DNA of 36,407 nt, taken from Candidatus Gastranaerophilales bacterium. GTDB taxonomy: Bacteria > Cyanobacteriota > Vampirovibrionia > Gastranaerophilales > Gastranaerophilaceae. The translations under genes were made by a program, and so were the position numbers. The stretch covers positions 1 to 36,407 of the forward strand of contig CALVFU010000013.1 of the NCBI GenBank assembly GCA_944326905.1, in the 5' to 3' direction. This document shows, in pieces, positions 5,662 through 15,234 of this stretch (the first letter of the stretch is position 1; each line of letters opens with the position of its first letter). The notes beneath the pieces are model-generated. The model was not told the origin of the DNA. It searched no databases and was given only the letters and a program-made list of their open reading frames with translations.

Positions 5662-8031
5662 TTACCCTAATCCAATTACACATCCTATTATGTAAACTAT
5701 GTATGCAGTTACCCATGCTGCAGCACATTGAAACAATACAACAAGAAGAGCATACTTTCTGCCCAATTCTTTTCTTACTGTTGCTATTGCTGCTACGCAC
5801 GGAGTATAAAGCAGTGAAAATACAAGGAATACAAATGCTGTTAATTTTGTAAATAACTGCGGCAGTTTATCAACATCTCCGCCTAAAAGAACGGTTAATG
5901 TGCTTACTACACTCTCTTTTGCCGTAAAACCAGTAATGAATGCTGTTGATATCCGCCAATCAGAAATTCCAAGAGGTTTAAATATCGGCACAATTGCACT
6001 CCCAATCCAAGCAAGTAAACTTTTAGAAGAATCAGTCACGAGGTTAAGCCGCGAATCGAAAGTTTGCAAAAACCATATTACAATTGCTGCCGCAAAAATT
6101 ATTGTAAACGCCCTTGTTATAAAATCTCTGGATTTCATATATATAAGCCTGAATATATTTTGCCCACTTGGTATCCTATAATTAGGAAGCTCCATAACAA
6201 ACGGAACCGGCTGCCCTTTAAATACACTTATTTTAAGAATATATGCAAATATGATACCAACAATTATACCAAGCAAATAAAGTCCTATAATAACAAGCGC
6301 CTGATTTTCTGCAAAAAATGCGGCTGTAAAAAGTGCATAAATAGGCAGTTTGGCAGAGCAGCTCATAAATGGAGTAAGTAATATAGTCAACTTTCTATCT
6401 CTTTCAGAAGGGAGTGTTCTTGCTGCCATAATAGCAGGAACAGAGCAGCCAAAACCGATAAGCATTGGAACAAAGCTTCTGCCTGATAAACCTATTTTTC
6501 TAAGCAGTTTATCCATAATAAATGCTACGCGTGCCATATAGCCGGTATCTTCTAATATTGACAAGAAAAAGAACAAAACTATAATTACAGGCAAAAAACT
6601 TAACACACTGCCTACGCCGGCAAAAACACCATCAATTATTAAAGATTTAAATACAGGATTTAATCCGTACAACGTTAATTCGTTATCAGCTGCATTTGTA
6701 AAATACTGTATTCCTTTTTCCATAATATCAGACAAAAATACTCCAAACGGTCCAAAAGTAATATAAAATATCAATGCCATAATTATTAAAAATGCAGGAA
6801 TTGCGGTATATTTGCCGGTTAAAATTCTGTCAGCATTAAAAGTTATTTTTTCTCCGAAGGTTTCAAGAGGTTTTTGGACATAGCTGTTACATAATCGTTC
6901 TATAAACGAAAAACGCATATCGGCAAGTGCAGCAGCACGGTCTACACCCTTTTCCTGCTCCATTTCGGATATAATGTGCTCGCAAATTTTATAATCGCTT
7001 TCACTTAAACCGAGCTGGGTTTTAATTAAATTATCACCTTCTGTCAATTTTGTAGCAGCAAATCGGACAGGGATACCAACACTTTGTGCGTGATCTTCTA
7101 TCAAATGACTAATTGAGTGAATGCATCGGTGAACTTCTCCATCACTTTCTTCATCACAAAAGTCAAGTTTGGAAGGGTACTCACCATATCGTGCAACATT
7201 AATTGCGTGTTCTGTAAGCTCTTCAATTCCTTCATTTTTAAGCGCAGAAATTGTAACAACCGGCACTCCAAGTGCTGCCTCCAAGCCGTTTACATCAACG
7301 AAACCGCCGCTTAACTCTACTTCATCCATCATATTAAGTGCTATAACCATAGGAACATTTAACTCTATCAGCTGCATTGTAAGGTATAAATTTCTTTCAA
7401 TATTAGCTGCATCAATAATATTTATAATTCCATCAGGCTTCTCGCTTAATATAAAACTTCTAGTTACAATTTCTTCTTTACTATAAGGTGAAAGAGAGTA
7501 TATTCCGGGAAGATCTGTTATAGTAACATCAGGGTTATTTTTTAGATTTCCTTCTGTTTTATCAACAGTTACTCCGGGGAAATTACCAACCCGCTGGCTG
7601 GATCCTGTTAATTGATTAAATAAAGTAGTTTTACCGCTGTTTGGGTTACCTGCAAGTGCCAGTTTGATTTTTGTTTTTAATGGCAGAGTACTATGTTTTT
7701 TTATACGTTCTTCACGGATTTCGCCAATACCTGAATGTATGACATCTTGGAATTTTTGTAATTTTCTCGGGCAGTTATGGGCGTCATGAATATCTTTTAT
7801 AACAATATTAGCAGCATCCTCTTTTCGGAGTGTTAAAGTGTATCCCCGCAGTTTAAATTCCATAGGATTACCAAGCGGAGCGGTTTTTATAAGGGTTACT
7901 TCTGCGCCCGGTGTTAGTCCCATATCAAGTATATGCTGTCTTAAAGCTTTGTCATCACAATTAACAGAAGCTATTATTGCATCTTTACCAACTCCAAGTT
8001 TGTCTAAACTTATTTCGCTATTCTTTTCCAT
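5662..8031 (-). CDS. feoB: Ferrous iron transporter, FeoA-FeoB fusion
   Basis: This 789-residue protein imports Fe(II) across the inner membrane. Residues 1-85 are a FeoA-type SH3-like domain ('LRQHILDMGLTPGAEVTLIK', 'LRGYTLTLRKEDA') that is usually a separate gene. The FeoB GTPase domain follows: G1 'GNPNSGKT' (128-135), G2 in 'GVTVDKTEG', G3 'DLPG' (173-176), G4 'NMMD' (233-236), G5 'ISALKNEG'. The rest is the polytopic pore with the two Gate regions ('SFVPMLIGFGCSVPAI', 'FMSCSAKLPIYALF'). I place the start at the ATG ending at 8031, because AAAGGA sits six bases before it; the frame is open for 18 more codons upstream, without support. It is divergent from a ZIP metal transporter. A promoter with an overlapping dyad lies upstream and may be metal-regulated. 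Confidence 0.97.
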   Translation of the reverse strand: MEKNSEISLDKLGVGKDAIIASVNCDDKALRQHILDMGLTPGAEVTLIKTAPLGNPMEFKLRGYTLTLRKEDAANIVIKDIHDAHNCPRKLQKFQDVIHSGIGEIREERIKKHSTLPLKTKIKLALAGNPNSGKTTLFNQLTGSSQRVGNFPGVTVDKTEGNLKNNPDVTITDLPGIYSLSPYSKEEIVTRSFILSEKPDGIINIIDAANIERNLYLTMQLIELNVPMVIALNMMDEVELSGGFVDVNGLEAALGVPVVTISALKNEGIEELTEHAINVARYGEYPSKLDFCDEESDGEVHRCIHSISHLIEDHAQSVGIPVRFAATKLTEGDNLIKTQLGLSESDYKICEHIISEMEQEKGVDRAAALADMRFSFIERLCNSYVQKPLETFGEKITFNADRILTGKYTAIPAFLIIMALIFYITFGPFGVFLSDIMEKGIQYFTNAADNELTLYGLNPVFKSLIIDGVFAGVGSVLSFLPVIIVLFFFLSILEDTGYMARVAFIMDKLLRKIGLSGRSFVPMLIGFGCSVPAIMAARTLPSERDRKLTILLTPFMSCSAKLPIYALFTAAFFAENQALVIIGLYLLGIIVGIIFAYILKISVFKGQPVPFVMELPNYRIPSGQNIFRLIYMKSRDFITRAFTIIFAAAIVIWFLQTFDSRLNLVTDSSKSLLAWIGSAIVPIFKPLGISDWRISTAFITGFTAKESVVSTLTVLLGGDVDKLPQLFTKLTAFVFLVFSLLYTPCVAAIATVRKELGRKYALLVVLFQCAAAWVTAYIVYIIGCVIGLG

Positions 8032-8058
8032 AAACAATCCTTTTATTAACCACATTTT

Positions 8059-8087
8059 ACTATAAAATAGGTATAGTGATTGCACAA
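8059..8087 (-). promoter_or_regulatory. feoB promoter with overlapping dyad
   Basis: On the minus strand TTGTGC (8087-8082) and TATAGT (8064-8059) are spaced by exactly 17 bp, a good sigma-70 promoter reading into feoB. The dyad ACTATA-7 bp-TATAGT (8059-8077) covers the -10 box and spacer. It does not match the classical Fur consensus well. It may be the operator of a Fur/DtxR-family or other metal repressor, which is inference. Confidence 0.55.
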
Positions 8088-8152
8088 CAAAAATAAAAAA
8101 CGTTTATTTACCTCTTTTTCTGTTTGTGTTATGATTGCTGGTGAGATAAGCA

Positions 8153-8944
8153 ATGTTAGAACAATACCAATTACCTTTTATAATGACATTTTTAGCCGGA
8201 TTGGCAACTCTTATCGGCGGGTTTATTACGTTCATTATCAAGCGTGATAATATGAAAGCTATATCATTAGGACTGGGTTTCTCTGCCGGTGTAATGATTT
8301 TTCTTTCATTTACAGAAATACTTGAAGAAGCAAATGAGCTTCTATCCAAATATTTTCCGCATAACTTTGCCTGGGTTGGCTTTGGCGGGTTTATGGCTGG
8401 AATTATTGTTGCTATATTAATTGATATCTTTATTCCTGATCATATTGATTCAGATTTTCTTAAGTCACCTGAAAAATGCGATCACAAACATAAAATTAAG
8501 CGTGCAGGATTTATTACCGCAATCGCAATTGCCCTCCACAATTTCCCTGAAGGGCTTGCTACCTTTATAGTTTCAGCTCAAGATATAACAATAGGTGCAT
8601 CTGTAGCTATTGCCATTGCAATTCACAATATCCCGGAAGGTATTGCTGTTGCAATTCCAATATATCATGCCACCGGCAAAAAACGTTATGCCATCTGGTA
8701 CTCCTTTTGGACAGGGTTGACTGAGCCTTTAGGAGCCGTTATTGGTTTAATACTCATCAATCTCTTTATGCCGCAAATGTTTGTAGGATTTCTTTTAGCC
8801 TCCGTTGCCGGTATTATGGTCTACATTTCATTTGATACTCTGCTCCCGTTATCTCATGAATGCGGCGACTGGCATTCTGCAATTAAAGGTATAATTTCTG
8901 GTATTATTGTAATTTATTTAAGTTTATTACTCTTAGGCGAATAA
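8153..8944 (+). CDS. zupT: ZIP family divalent metal transporter (ZupT-like)
   Basis: This 263-residue membrane protein of the ZIP (Zrt/Irt-like) family carries out uptake of zinc and possibly iron or manganese. There are eight predicted transmembrane segments. The metal-binding pair of the GufA/ZupT branch is intact: 'HNFPEG' (129-134) in segment IV and 'HNIPEG' (158-163) in segment V. A short cytoplasmic loop 'KCDHKHK' (109-114) could also bind metal. The ATG at 8153 is preceded by GGTGAG at suitable spacing. The gene is divergent from feoB and 20 bp upstream of the phosphofructokinase gene, so it is probably co-transcribed with it. The exact metal cannot be read from sequence. Confidence 0.92.
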   Translation: MLEQYQLPFIMTFLAGLATLIGGFITFIIKRDNMKAISLGLGFSAGVMIFLSFTEILEEANELLSKYFPHNFAWVGFGGFMAGIIVAILIDIFIPDHIDSDFLKSPEKCDHKHKIKRAGFITAIAIALHNFPEGLATFIVSAQDITIGASVAIAIAIHNIPEGIAVAIPIYHATGKKRYAIWYSFWTGLTEPLGAVIGLILINLFMPQMFVGFLLASVAGIMVYISFDTLLPLSHECGDWHSAIKGIISGIIVIYLSLLLLGE

Positions 8945-8964
8945 AAAGAAAGGGAAAGTTTATT

Positions 8965-10647
8965 ATGACTAATTTATCACCATTACAAATTGAAAGGTTA
9001 AAATATCAGCCAAAACTTCCTTCTTCACTTGCAGAAGGTATTAATCATCTTTCTGTCGAGGAAGGCAGCGCAACTGAAGCAGTTGATAACAAAGCTGAAA
9101 TTAAAGAACTCTTTAAAAATACCTACGGAAAACCTGCCGTTACATTTAAAACCTCAAATTCATCAACAGAATCTGAACAAAGAAATGTGGGTGTAATTCT
9201 TTCCGGCGGACAGGCTCCAGGCGGGCACAATGTCATAGCCGGACTATATGATGCCCTTAAACAAGCTAATCCGTCAAACAAATTATATGGCTTTTTAGGC
9301 GGTCCATCAGGAATTATTGACGGCAAATACGTAGAGTTTGACGATAAATTCATTGATGATTACAGAAATACCGGCGGTTTTGATATAATCGGCTCCGGCA
9401 GAACAAAACTTGAAACTCAGGAACAGTTTGAAAAATCTTTAGAGGTTTGCAAGAAACTAAATATTTCTGCTGTGGTAATTATCGGCGGTGATGACTCTAA
9501 TACTAACGCGGCACTTCTTGCCGAATGGTTTGTTGCTAATAATGCAGGTATACAAGTTATTGGCTGCCCAAAAACTATTGACGGGGATTTGAAAAATGAA
9601 CAGATTGAAATCTCTTTTGGATTTGATACCGCTACAAAAACCTATGCTGAACTAATAGGAAACATCCAAAGAGACGCTAACAGCGCTAAAAAATACTGGC
9701 ACTTTATTAAAATAATGGGCAGAAGCGCATCCCATGTTGCCTTGGAAGCTGCTCTCCAAACACAGCCAAATATTACATTGATTTCTGAAGAAGTTGAACA
9801 GAAAAAAATGTCTCTGGAAGAAATTGTAAACTATATTACAAATATAATTGTAAAACGTGCAGACGCAGGCAAAAACTTTGGTATCGCTGTTATTCCGGAA
9901 GGATTGATTGAATTTATTCCAGAAATGAAGTCAATGATATCAAATCTTAATGATGTAATGGCTACATTAGAGTCTGACCCTGATTTTGTTAATGCTACAA
10001 CAATCAGAGAAAAATTTGACGTTGTTGAAAACAGATTAGACCCGGATAATGCAAAAGTATATTCTTCACTGCCGGCGCTTATCAAAGGTCAGCTGCTTGC
10101 AGACAGAGACCCGCATGGTAATGTTCAAGTATCAAAGATTGAAACAGAAAAACTTTTAATAGAAATGGTTTCATCACGTTTACAAGAACTCAGACTTCAA
10201 GGCGACTATATTGGTAAATTCTCACCGCAGTCACACTTCTTTGGTTACGAAGGCAGATGTGCATTCCCGTCTAATTTTGATGCAGATTACTGCTATTCAT
10301 TAGGCTATAATGCATTTGCACTTATTAACAACGGATTTACCGGCTATCTTTCATCTGTTAGAAATTTAACTGCTCCTGCAAGTGAATGGATTGCAGGCGG
10401 AGTTCCTCTTACTATGATGATGAATATGGAACGCCGGCATGGTGAAATGAAACCAGTTATCAAAAAAGCCCTGGTTGAATTAGACGGACCTGTATTTGCA
10501 CAGTTAGCAAAGAACAGAGAAGACTGGGCGATGAATGACAGATATCTTTTCCCGGGCGCTATTCAGTATTTTGGTCCTTCTTCTGTCTGTGATATTACAA
10601 CTGTTACATTACAGCTTGAGAAATCTAAAACTCCGGCTGCTGTATAG
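8965..10647 (+). CDS. pfp: Pyrophosphate--fructose 6-phosphate 1-phosphotransferase (long form)
   Basis: This 560-residue enzyme reversibly phosphorylates fructose 6-phosphate using pyrophosphate in place of ATP, serving both glycolysis and gluconeogenesis in the cytoplasm. The length and motifs are those of the long ('plant beta/spirochaete') PPi-PFK group: 'GGQAPGGH' (81-88), 'GGDDSNTNA' (174-182), where the second Asp of GGDD blocks ATP binding, 'PKTIDGD' (202-208) with the PPi-associated Lys203, then 'MGRSASH' for sugar phosphate. AAGGGAAAG precedes the ATG. It follows the ZIP gene by 20 bp and ends at a strong terminator. No allosteric ATP-PFK features are seen. Confidence 0.95.
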   Translation: MTNLSPLQIERLKYQPKLPSSLAEGINHLSVEEGSATEAVDNKAEIKELFKNTYGKPAVTFKTSNSSTESEQRNVGVILSGGQAPGGHNVIAGLYDALKQANPSNKLYGFLGGPSGIIDGKYVEFDDKFIDDYRNTGGFDIIGSGRTKLETQEQFEKSLEVCKKLNISAVVIIGGDDSNTNAALLAEWFVANNAGIQVIGCPKTIDGDLKNEQIEISFGFDTATKTYAELIGNIQRDANSAKKYWHFIKIMGRSASHVALEAALQTQPNITLISEEVEQKKMSLEEIVNYITNIIVKRADAGKNFGIAVIPEGLIEFIPEMKSMISNLNDVMATLESDPDFVNATTIREKFDVVENRLDPDNAKVYSSLPALIKGQLLADRDPHGNVQVSKIETEKLLIEMVSSRLQELRLQGDYIGKFSPQSHFFGYEGRCAFPSNFDADYCYSLGYNAFALINNGFTGYLSSVRNLTAPASEWIAGGVPLTMMMNMERRHGEMKPVIKKALVELDGPVFAQLAKNREDWAMNDRYLFPGAIQYFGPSSVCDITTVTLQLEKSKTPAAV

Positions 10648-10667
10648 TTTGGAATAAATAATTTACT

Positions 10668-10698
10668 GCCGCCGCTCCCAAAGGAGCGGCGGCTTTTT
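10668..10698 (+). terminator. Strong rho-independent terminator after pfp
   Basis: GCCGCCGCTCC (10668-10678) and GGAGCGGCGGC (10683-10693) form a perfect 11-bp GC-rich stem with a CAAA loop, followed by five T. Confidence 0.95.
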
Positions 10699-10782
10699 AA
10701 CTGCTAAAAAATTATTCTGAATATTGGAAATAAAAAACAACATGTGCCACAATACTGGTGATGTCTCTTTTACTAATAAGCA

Positions 10783-10820
10783 CCCCCGTTTTGCTCCTTT
10801 TTAGCGGGGGATTTCTTTTT
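10783..10820. terminator. Bidirectional terminator between pfp and the type II methyltransferase
   Basis: CCCCCG (10783-10788) pairs with CGGGGG (10805-10810), the loop is T-rich, and a long T tract follows on the plus strand. On the minus strand it lies just past the stop of the methyltransferase gene and can end that operon. Confidence 0.65.
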
Positions 10821-10821
10821 T

Positions 10822-11580
10822 TTAATACGCGTATTGAATTTCACGTTCCACACTAATCGGTTGATTTATACCTGCAAGGCGTTTAACAGAAGCATTGTAG
10901 TATTCTTTATCCAATTCAATACCAATAAAGCGTCTTTCAAGGTTTAAGGCGGCAACACCCGTACTGCCGACACCCATAAACATATCTAAAACCATATCCC
11001 CCTTGTTGCTTGCAATGTTAATTATATGTTCAAGAATTTTAACAGGTTTTTGTGTTGGATGTTTAGGCTCTTTCAGACGTTCACTGCCCATACAAATAGG
11101 ACTTTCTATAAAATTATGCATTTCGTTCTGTTTTGTAAAATTCCAGGTATGCCCCTTATTCCACAAGCATACAATTAATTCGCAGCTATTCAAAAAAGAA
11201 GATTTTCTAATATTTGGTATTGGATTTGTCTTGTGCCAAACCATAAACTGGAATGTATCAAACTCAGAATCAAAGGCATCGTGGTATTTCCCGATTAGAT
11301 TATAACTTGTAAATATAAATATATTTCCATTCGGTTTAATCACTCTTTTAAACTCATTTACAAGCTCAGCCGGTTCTAATACTTTTTCATCCCATTTTGC
11401 AACATCATTATTAATCTCTGCTCTCCAGCTGAAATTCATATTGCCGGTGCTGTAATTTGCAAGATTATATGGCGGATCACATAATATTAAATCAATTGAA
11501 CTATCAGGGATTTCTTTCATTTTGCAAAAACAATCAGCATTAAATAGTTTGTAATCTTTAATGTTTTCTACATCAAGCAT
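10822..11580 (-). CDS. Type II DNA adenine-N6/cytosine-N4 methyltransferase
   Basis: This 252-residue methyltransferase protects the host from the neighbouring endonuclease. Motif IV 'DPPY' (35-38) comes before motif I 'FMGVG' (201-205), the circular order of the beta class that methylates exocyclic amino groups (m6A or m4C). 'HPTQKP' (174-179) is the usual stretch before motif I, and 'FIGIELDKEYY' follows it as motif II. It starts with an excellent AGGAGG at seven bases, and its ATG overlaps the end of the endonuclease frame by 8 bp, so the two genes are translationally coupled, with the nuclease first. The recognition sequence cannot be deduced. Confidence 0.93.
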   Translation of the reverse strand: MLDVENIKDYKLFNADCFCKMKEIPDSSIDLILCDPPYNLANYSTGNMNFSWRAEINNDVAKWDEKVLEPAELVNEFKRVIKPNGNIFIFTSYNLIGKYHDAFDSEFDTFQFMVWHKTNPIPNIRKSSFLNSCELIVCLWNKGHTWNFTKQNEMHNFIESPICMGSERLKEPKHPTQKPVKILEHIINIASNKGDMVLDMFMGVGSTGVAALNLERRFIGIELDKEYYNASVKRLAGINQPISVEREIQYAY

Positions 11581-12406
11581 TATAAACCTCCTTGCTGCTG
11601 AAGTACATATTTTTAATACGTGCTAATGCTTGTTTTATACAGCATGCGCTTTGTTTATATTGTTCAAACACTATATCAAAACCACAAGCATCATTACATA
11701 CAAAATTCCAGTAATTTTTACCAATTAGTAATTCATCATCTGCAAAAAATTGTTTAACTCTTTCTTGTTTCCAAGGTTTATCTTCGCCATACTTATTATA
11801 TGCAGTTGCAAAAAATATATATACTTTATGCTCTTTTTTTTCAAAAAGCAAATTTTTTAACAAATAAAATTCTTCCAGCATAGCTATTTTTTCAGCTTTT
11901 GCCTTTTTATTGTCTAAATCACCGCCTGCTTTCAGTTCAATAATATAATGTTCTTTTTTTTCTTCGTTATAAAAGTAATTATCTGTTGGGTGTGTCATTT
12001 TAAAACTATCTATATTACGAGGAATAATAAAATTATGTTCGCTATAATGATAAATTTCAGGTTTTACATGCTGTTCATAAGAATTAACTAAATTTGCAAT
12101 ATGTTGTTTTTGTTCAGGGAGTAAAAAAGAAGTAATTGCTCCATTTACAGTATAACTTAATTTAGCAATTGAATTACCCATAGTTTCCAGGACTTTACCA
12201 AAACTGCTGTCAAAACTGCGTACAAAAGCACTGTAAAACATAAACTCTTCACCAAGTTCAGATATGAAACAATTATTTTTTTTTGAATTGATTACTCCGT
12301 TTGGATCAACAGCTTCTGCTTCGTAACGACTTTCTAAGCCGGTAACAAAACTCTTTATTCCGGCATCTATTATCTCGCAAATCGCTTTCTTTTTATTTAC
12401 ATCCAT
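11573..12406 (-). CDS. Type II restriction endonuclease (PD-(D/E)XK fold)
   Basis: This 277-residue protein is encoded directly before the methyltransferase. A PD-(D/E)XK-like core can be read: D142 in 'HPTDNYFYN', then E157-L-K159 in 'HYIIELKAGGDLDNKKAKAE'. The 'ELK.GGDLDN.KA' stretch and the 'FVRSFDSSFGKVLE' segment (61-74) resemble, from memory, the TdeIII/MjaII-type endonuclease family, but I am not sure of that assignment or of the GGNCC specificity it would suggest. Endonuclease-first order with an 8-bp overlap implies that methylation control relies on translation rates. No controller protein is seen. The start has only a moderate ribosome binding site (GAAGGG). Confidence 0.75.
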   Translation of the reverse strand: MDVNKKKAICEIIDAGIKSFVTGLESRYEAEAVDPNGVINSKKNNCFISELGEEFMFYSAFVRSFDSSFGKVLETMGNSIAKLSYTVNGAITSFLLPEQKQHIANLVNSYEQHVKPEIYHYSEHNFIIPRNIDSFKMTHPTDNYFYNEEKKEHYIIELKAGGDLDNKKAKAEKIAMLEEFYLLKNLLFEKKEHKVYIFFATAYNKYGEDKPWKQERVKQFFADDELLIGKNYWNFVCNDACGFDIVFEQYKQSACCIKQALARIKNMYFSSKEVYNA

Positions 12407-12482
12407 CTAAACATGCCCTTCTTTTATTTTATCATAAAAAATTTGGTTATCATGTTCTTAATATTTTGTATTATTTATAATA

Positions 12483-14150
12483 TCAAAACTTAGCCAGCGT
12501 GACTTTTGCGACAAATCCCCATTCTTCATTTGAATAAAGTTTTATACTTCCGTTCATAGCTTCTACCAAGCCTTTTACAATGAAAAGCCCCAGCCCCGTG
12601 CCCCGCGTCGTTCTTGTAGTTGTATTATCCAGGCGCGTAAATTTTCCAAATAACGTATTAAGCGTATCTTTTGACAGTACTTCATATTTATTTTTAAACA
12701 GGATTGAAACATTATCATCAGTTTTTTCCACATCTATATGGATTTCTGAATTATCAGGTGCGTATTTTAACCCGTTTTCAATCAAGTTTACGAAAACCTG
12801 TTCAAGTCTGTCAGGATCTGCAAGAACAAATGTTCCGTCATTTTGGACATTATTAACTATTATCTTACTGGAATCATTTTTAACCAGGCTGATTGCATTT
12901 TCAACAACTGAGTAAAGATCGTTTTCATCAAGATTTACATTTAACCTCAAACCTTCTATCTCAGGAATGACAAGCAAGTCCTCCACAAGCCGTTTAAGTC
13001 TTTCGGCTTGTTTTTTAATTATATGCAATGATTTTTGTTTTGTTTCTTCATCAATTTCAATGTCTTGCCTCAAGAGTCTCGAAGTATAACCCTGAATGCT
13101 TGTTAATGGAGTCCTGAATTCGTGGCTGACTGTATCTATCATGCTTGAGCGAAATTCATTTAGCTGTTTAAGCATTTTATTCTTCTTTTTTAACTGTTGG
13201 TGAGATTTTTGTATTTGCCTTACCATTCGATTAAATTCATAAGCCAGGAATATGATTTCATAAGGGGTAAAAATATTTGTCAAAAGTCTTATTTTACGTT
13301 CGTAATTTCCTTTTGATATAGCAATTATCGCTTTAAATAATTGCCTTATATTAATATATAAATAGTATGTATAAAGTCCTATGACAAAAAATATGGTAAG
13401 AGCTGATATTATAAGTGTTAATATAATTTTGTCTCTATTGTAAGAAATATGTTCACGCGTAATACCTTGAGTTGTATTAACTATAATTGTCGCATCAACA
13501 TTTGATTTTTTAAGATAAGCAAGAGGCTGGTTTTTTATATCGCCATATATCACTGCTTCATCTACTTTAAGCTTTTTAGGCAGCAGTTTAATACTCTTTG
13601 TAAAAACATCTTGTGTATAGTTATGTGAGGCGATAAGTTCATTATCTTTACCTATCACATATATTTGCCGTCGCTCCTCCTCCATAGAGCGGAAAAGATT
13701 TGATTTTACCTGGTCAACTTTAAAAGTAACTCCGAGATATCTTCCGTCATAAGTCGGCAGTCCAATGGTTATTATATGTTTTGTAAGATTTTCCTTATCT
13801 ATTTTATCAAAATCTTCTTTTGAAGAGACTATAAAAGCTTCTTCAAAAAGTGTGGACTGTTTTAATACATCATTTAAAAAGGCTTCTTCTTTATAACGCG
13901 GCAGATATTTAAGCTGTGTATTAAGCTGGTTGAGTTCGCCATTAACAGTTGAATCAAAAAAATCTATTTCATCAGATATCATATTAGCAATAAGCAAAGC
14001 TGTATTTTGAAGCTGTGCTCTTACTGCATGCTGGTTGACATTATTAACAATAATTGCAGAAATAGTCATTGGTGCTATAACGGCAATAAAAAGAACCAGA
14101 ATAATTTGTTCTGCTATTTTTAATTTCCGAAGTTTTAGTTTTTTAATCAT
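12483..14150 (-). CDS. Membrane sensor histidine kinase
   Basis: This 555-residue two-component sensor has a transmembrane helix at about 14-36, an extracytoplasmic sensing domain of about 200 residues (Cache-like in size and position), a second helix at about 241-265, a HAMP-like linker and a coiled coil (315-335). The HisKA domain has H343 in 'VSHEFRTPLTS', and the HATPase domain has an N box 'NLIENGLKYAP' (455-465) and 'GTGLGLFIVKG' (517-527). The usual G1 box (DxGxG) is not conserved: the sequence there is 'ILFKNKYEVLSKDTL', an unusual feature. I use the ATG at 14150, with GGAG six bases upstream, rather than a TTG four codons earlier. It begins one base after the response regulator stop, so the pair is one operon. 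The signal is unknown. Confidence 0.92.
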   Translation of the reverse strand: MIKKLKLRKLKIAEQIILVLFIAVIAPMTISAIIVNNVNQHAVRAQLQNTALLIANMISDEIDFFDSTVNGELNQLNTQLKYLPRYKEEAFLNDVLKQSTLFEEAFIVSSKEDFDKIDKENLTKHIITIGLPTYDGRYLGVTFKVDQVKSNLFRSMEEERRQIYVIGKDNELIASHNYTQDVFTKSIKLLPKKLKVDEAVIYGDIKNQPLAYLKKSNVDATIIVNTTQGITREHISYNRDKIILTLIISALTIFFVIGLYTYYLYINIRQLFKAIIAISKGNYERKIRLLTNIFTPYEIIFLAYEFNRMVRQIQKSHQQLKKKNKMLKQLNEFRSSMIDTVSHEFRTPLTSIQGYTSRLLRQDIEIDEETKQKSLHIIKKQAERLKRLVEDLLVIPEIEGLRLNVNLDENDLYSVVENAISLVKNDSSKIIVNNVQNDGTFVLADPDRLEQVFVNLIENGLKYAPDNSEIHIDVEKTDDNVSILFKNKYEVLSKDTLNTLFGKFTRLDNTTTRTTRGTGLGLFIVKGLVEAMNGSIKLYSNEEWGFVAKVTLAKF

Positions 14151-14151
14151 T

Positions 14152-14853
14152 TTACTCTCCAAAAGGAGTTAATTTATATCCGACATTTGTAACAGTATGC
14201 AGGTACTTTGGATTTTTAGAGTCTGTTTCAATCTTATTTCTTAAGCCTCCTACATGGACTCTCAGCATACGAACATCTTCATTGCTGTCATATCCCCATA
14301 CTTCTTCTAAGAGCGTTGCCAGAGTCACAGGCGTGTTAAAATGCTGCATAAGACTATAAAGAATTTCAAATTCTGTTGGTGTAAGTTTAATTTTTTTATT
14401 AAGAATAATACACTCAAGACTTTCCGGCAGAATTTCAATATCACCCATCTCCAAGACTTCGCCTGTGGATATTGTTTGACTAACAAGTTTTTGATTTCGT
14501 TTTAATAAAACTCTTATTCTAAGCAATACCTCTTGAATATCAAATGGTTTTACTAAGTAATCATCGGCTCCGCAATTAAAACCTATAGTCTTATCATCAA
14601 TAGTACCTTTTGCTGTAAGCATTAAAATAGGAACAGAAATCTGTGCCTGGCGTATTTTTTCACATACATCAAAACCGTTCATTTTAGGCATCATTACATC
14701 TAAAATTATTAAGTCATATACATTATTTAATGCTTTATGAAGTCCTTCTGCGCCGTCTTTTGCGGTATCAGTAAAATACCCGCTTCTTGAAATATCAAAT
14801 TCTAGCAAGTCTCTGATTTCTTCATCATCATCAACAATAAGTATTCTTTGCAT
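14152..14853 (-). CDS. OmpR/PhoB-family response regulator
   Basis: This is a 233-residue transcription factor. The receiver domain (1-118) has the acidic pocket 'DDD' (8-10), the phosphoacceptor D52 in 'LIILDVMMPKMNG', T80 in 'MLTA', and K102 in 'VKPFD'. The C-terminal winged helix (about 132-230) shows 'LTPTEFEILYSLM' and 'VRVHVGGLRNKIE'-like recognition elements, ending in 'VTNVGYKL'. It is followed by the histidine kinase at one-base spacing and should be phosphorylated by it. It is divergent from a small gene with a strong promoter at 14921, which lies close enough to be a target. The target genes cannot be named. Confidence 0.95.
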   Translation of the reverse strand: MQRILIVDDDEEIRDLLEFDISRSGYFTDTAKDGAEGLHKALNNVYDLIILDVMMPKMNGFDVCEKIRQAQISVPILMLTAKGTIDDKTIGFNCGADDYLVKPFDIQEVLLRIRVLLKRNQKLVSQTISTGEVLEMGDIEILPESLECIILNKKIKLTPTEFEILYSLMQHFNTPVTLATLLEEVWGYDSNEDVRMLRVHVGGLRNKIETDSKNPKYLHTVTNVGYKLTPFGE

Positions 14854-14920
14854 TGAGAAATAACCCTTTCAACCTTTCCTGATTTTAACTTAAAACAGTA
14901 ACACGGTCAATGTTGCAAGG

Positions 14921-14949
14921 TTGATTTTTAACTTTTTTTTATTTATAAT
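14921..14949 (+). promoter_or_regulatory. Strong sigma-70 promoter for the small gene at 14974
   Basis: TTGATT (14921-14926) and TATAAT (14944-14949) are separated by exactly 17 bp. The start codon follows 24 bp after the -10 box. Confidence 0.75.
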
Positions 14950-14973
14950 CCTATTACTTGTAGGAGAGACTAA

Positions 14974-15222
14974 ATGTTACCGATTATAACCGAAGAATTA
15001 TCTGCGCTGGTTTATGAAGAAGTATTTAAAAATATTCCTTACTGGCGCAAAAAAATGGTAAGTCATTTGAAAGAAGAGAACCCGGAAATCAATTCAGCTA
15101 TTTTGGAAATAGCTAAAAGAACAGAACTTGATCCCAAAGCAGTTGCTTTGGGCGCTTATATTACCTATCGCCTAGTTGAAGCTGCTGCTGATGAAGCCGA
15201 TAATGGTACTACGGAAGATTAA
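14974..15222 (+). CDS. Small conserved-looking protein of unknown function
   Basis: This is an 82-residue acidic, helix-rich soluble protein that I do not recognise. It has no signal peptide or membrane segment. The C-terminal half 'ELDPKAVALGAYITYRLVEA' followed by a strongly acidic tail (DEADNGTTED) suggests a compact helical bundle with a charged end. It has a near-consensus promoter, a good AGGAGA ribosome binding site seven bases before the ATG, and its own terminator, so it is very likely expressed as a monocistronic unit. It lies divergent from the response regulator gene. Confidence 0.8.
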   Translation: MLPIITEELSALVYEEVFKNIPYWRKKMVSHLKEENPEINSAILEIAKRTELDPKAVALGAYITYRLVEAAADEADNGTTED

Positions 15223-15234
15223 AAAAGTATTCCT

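Noticed and set aside
8032..8152. Classical Fur box between feoB and the ZIP gene
   Set aside because: No good match to the GATAATGATAATCATTATC-type consensus; only the ACTATA/TATAGT dyad is visible.
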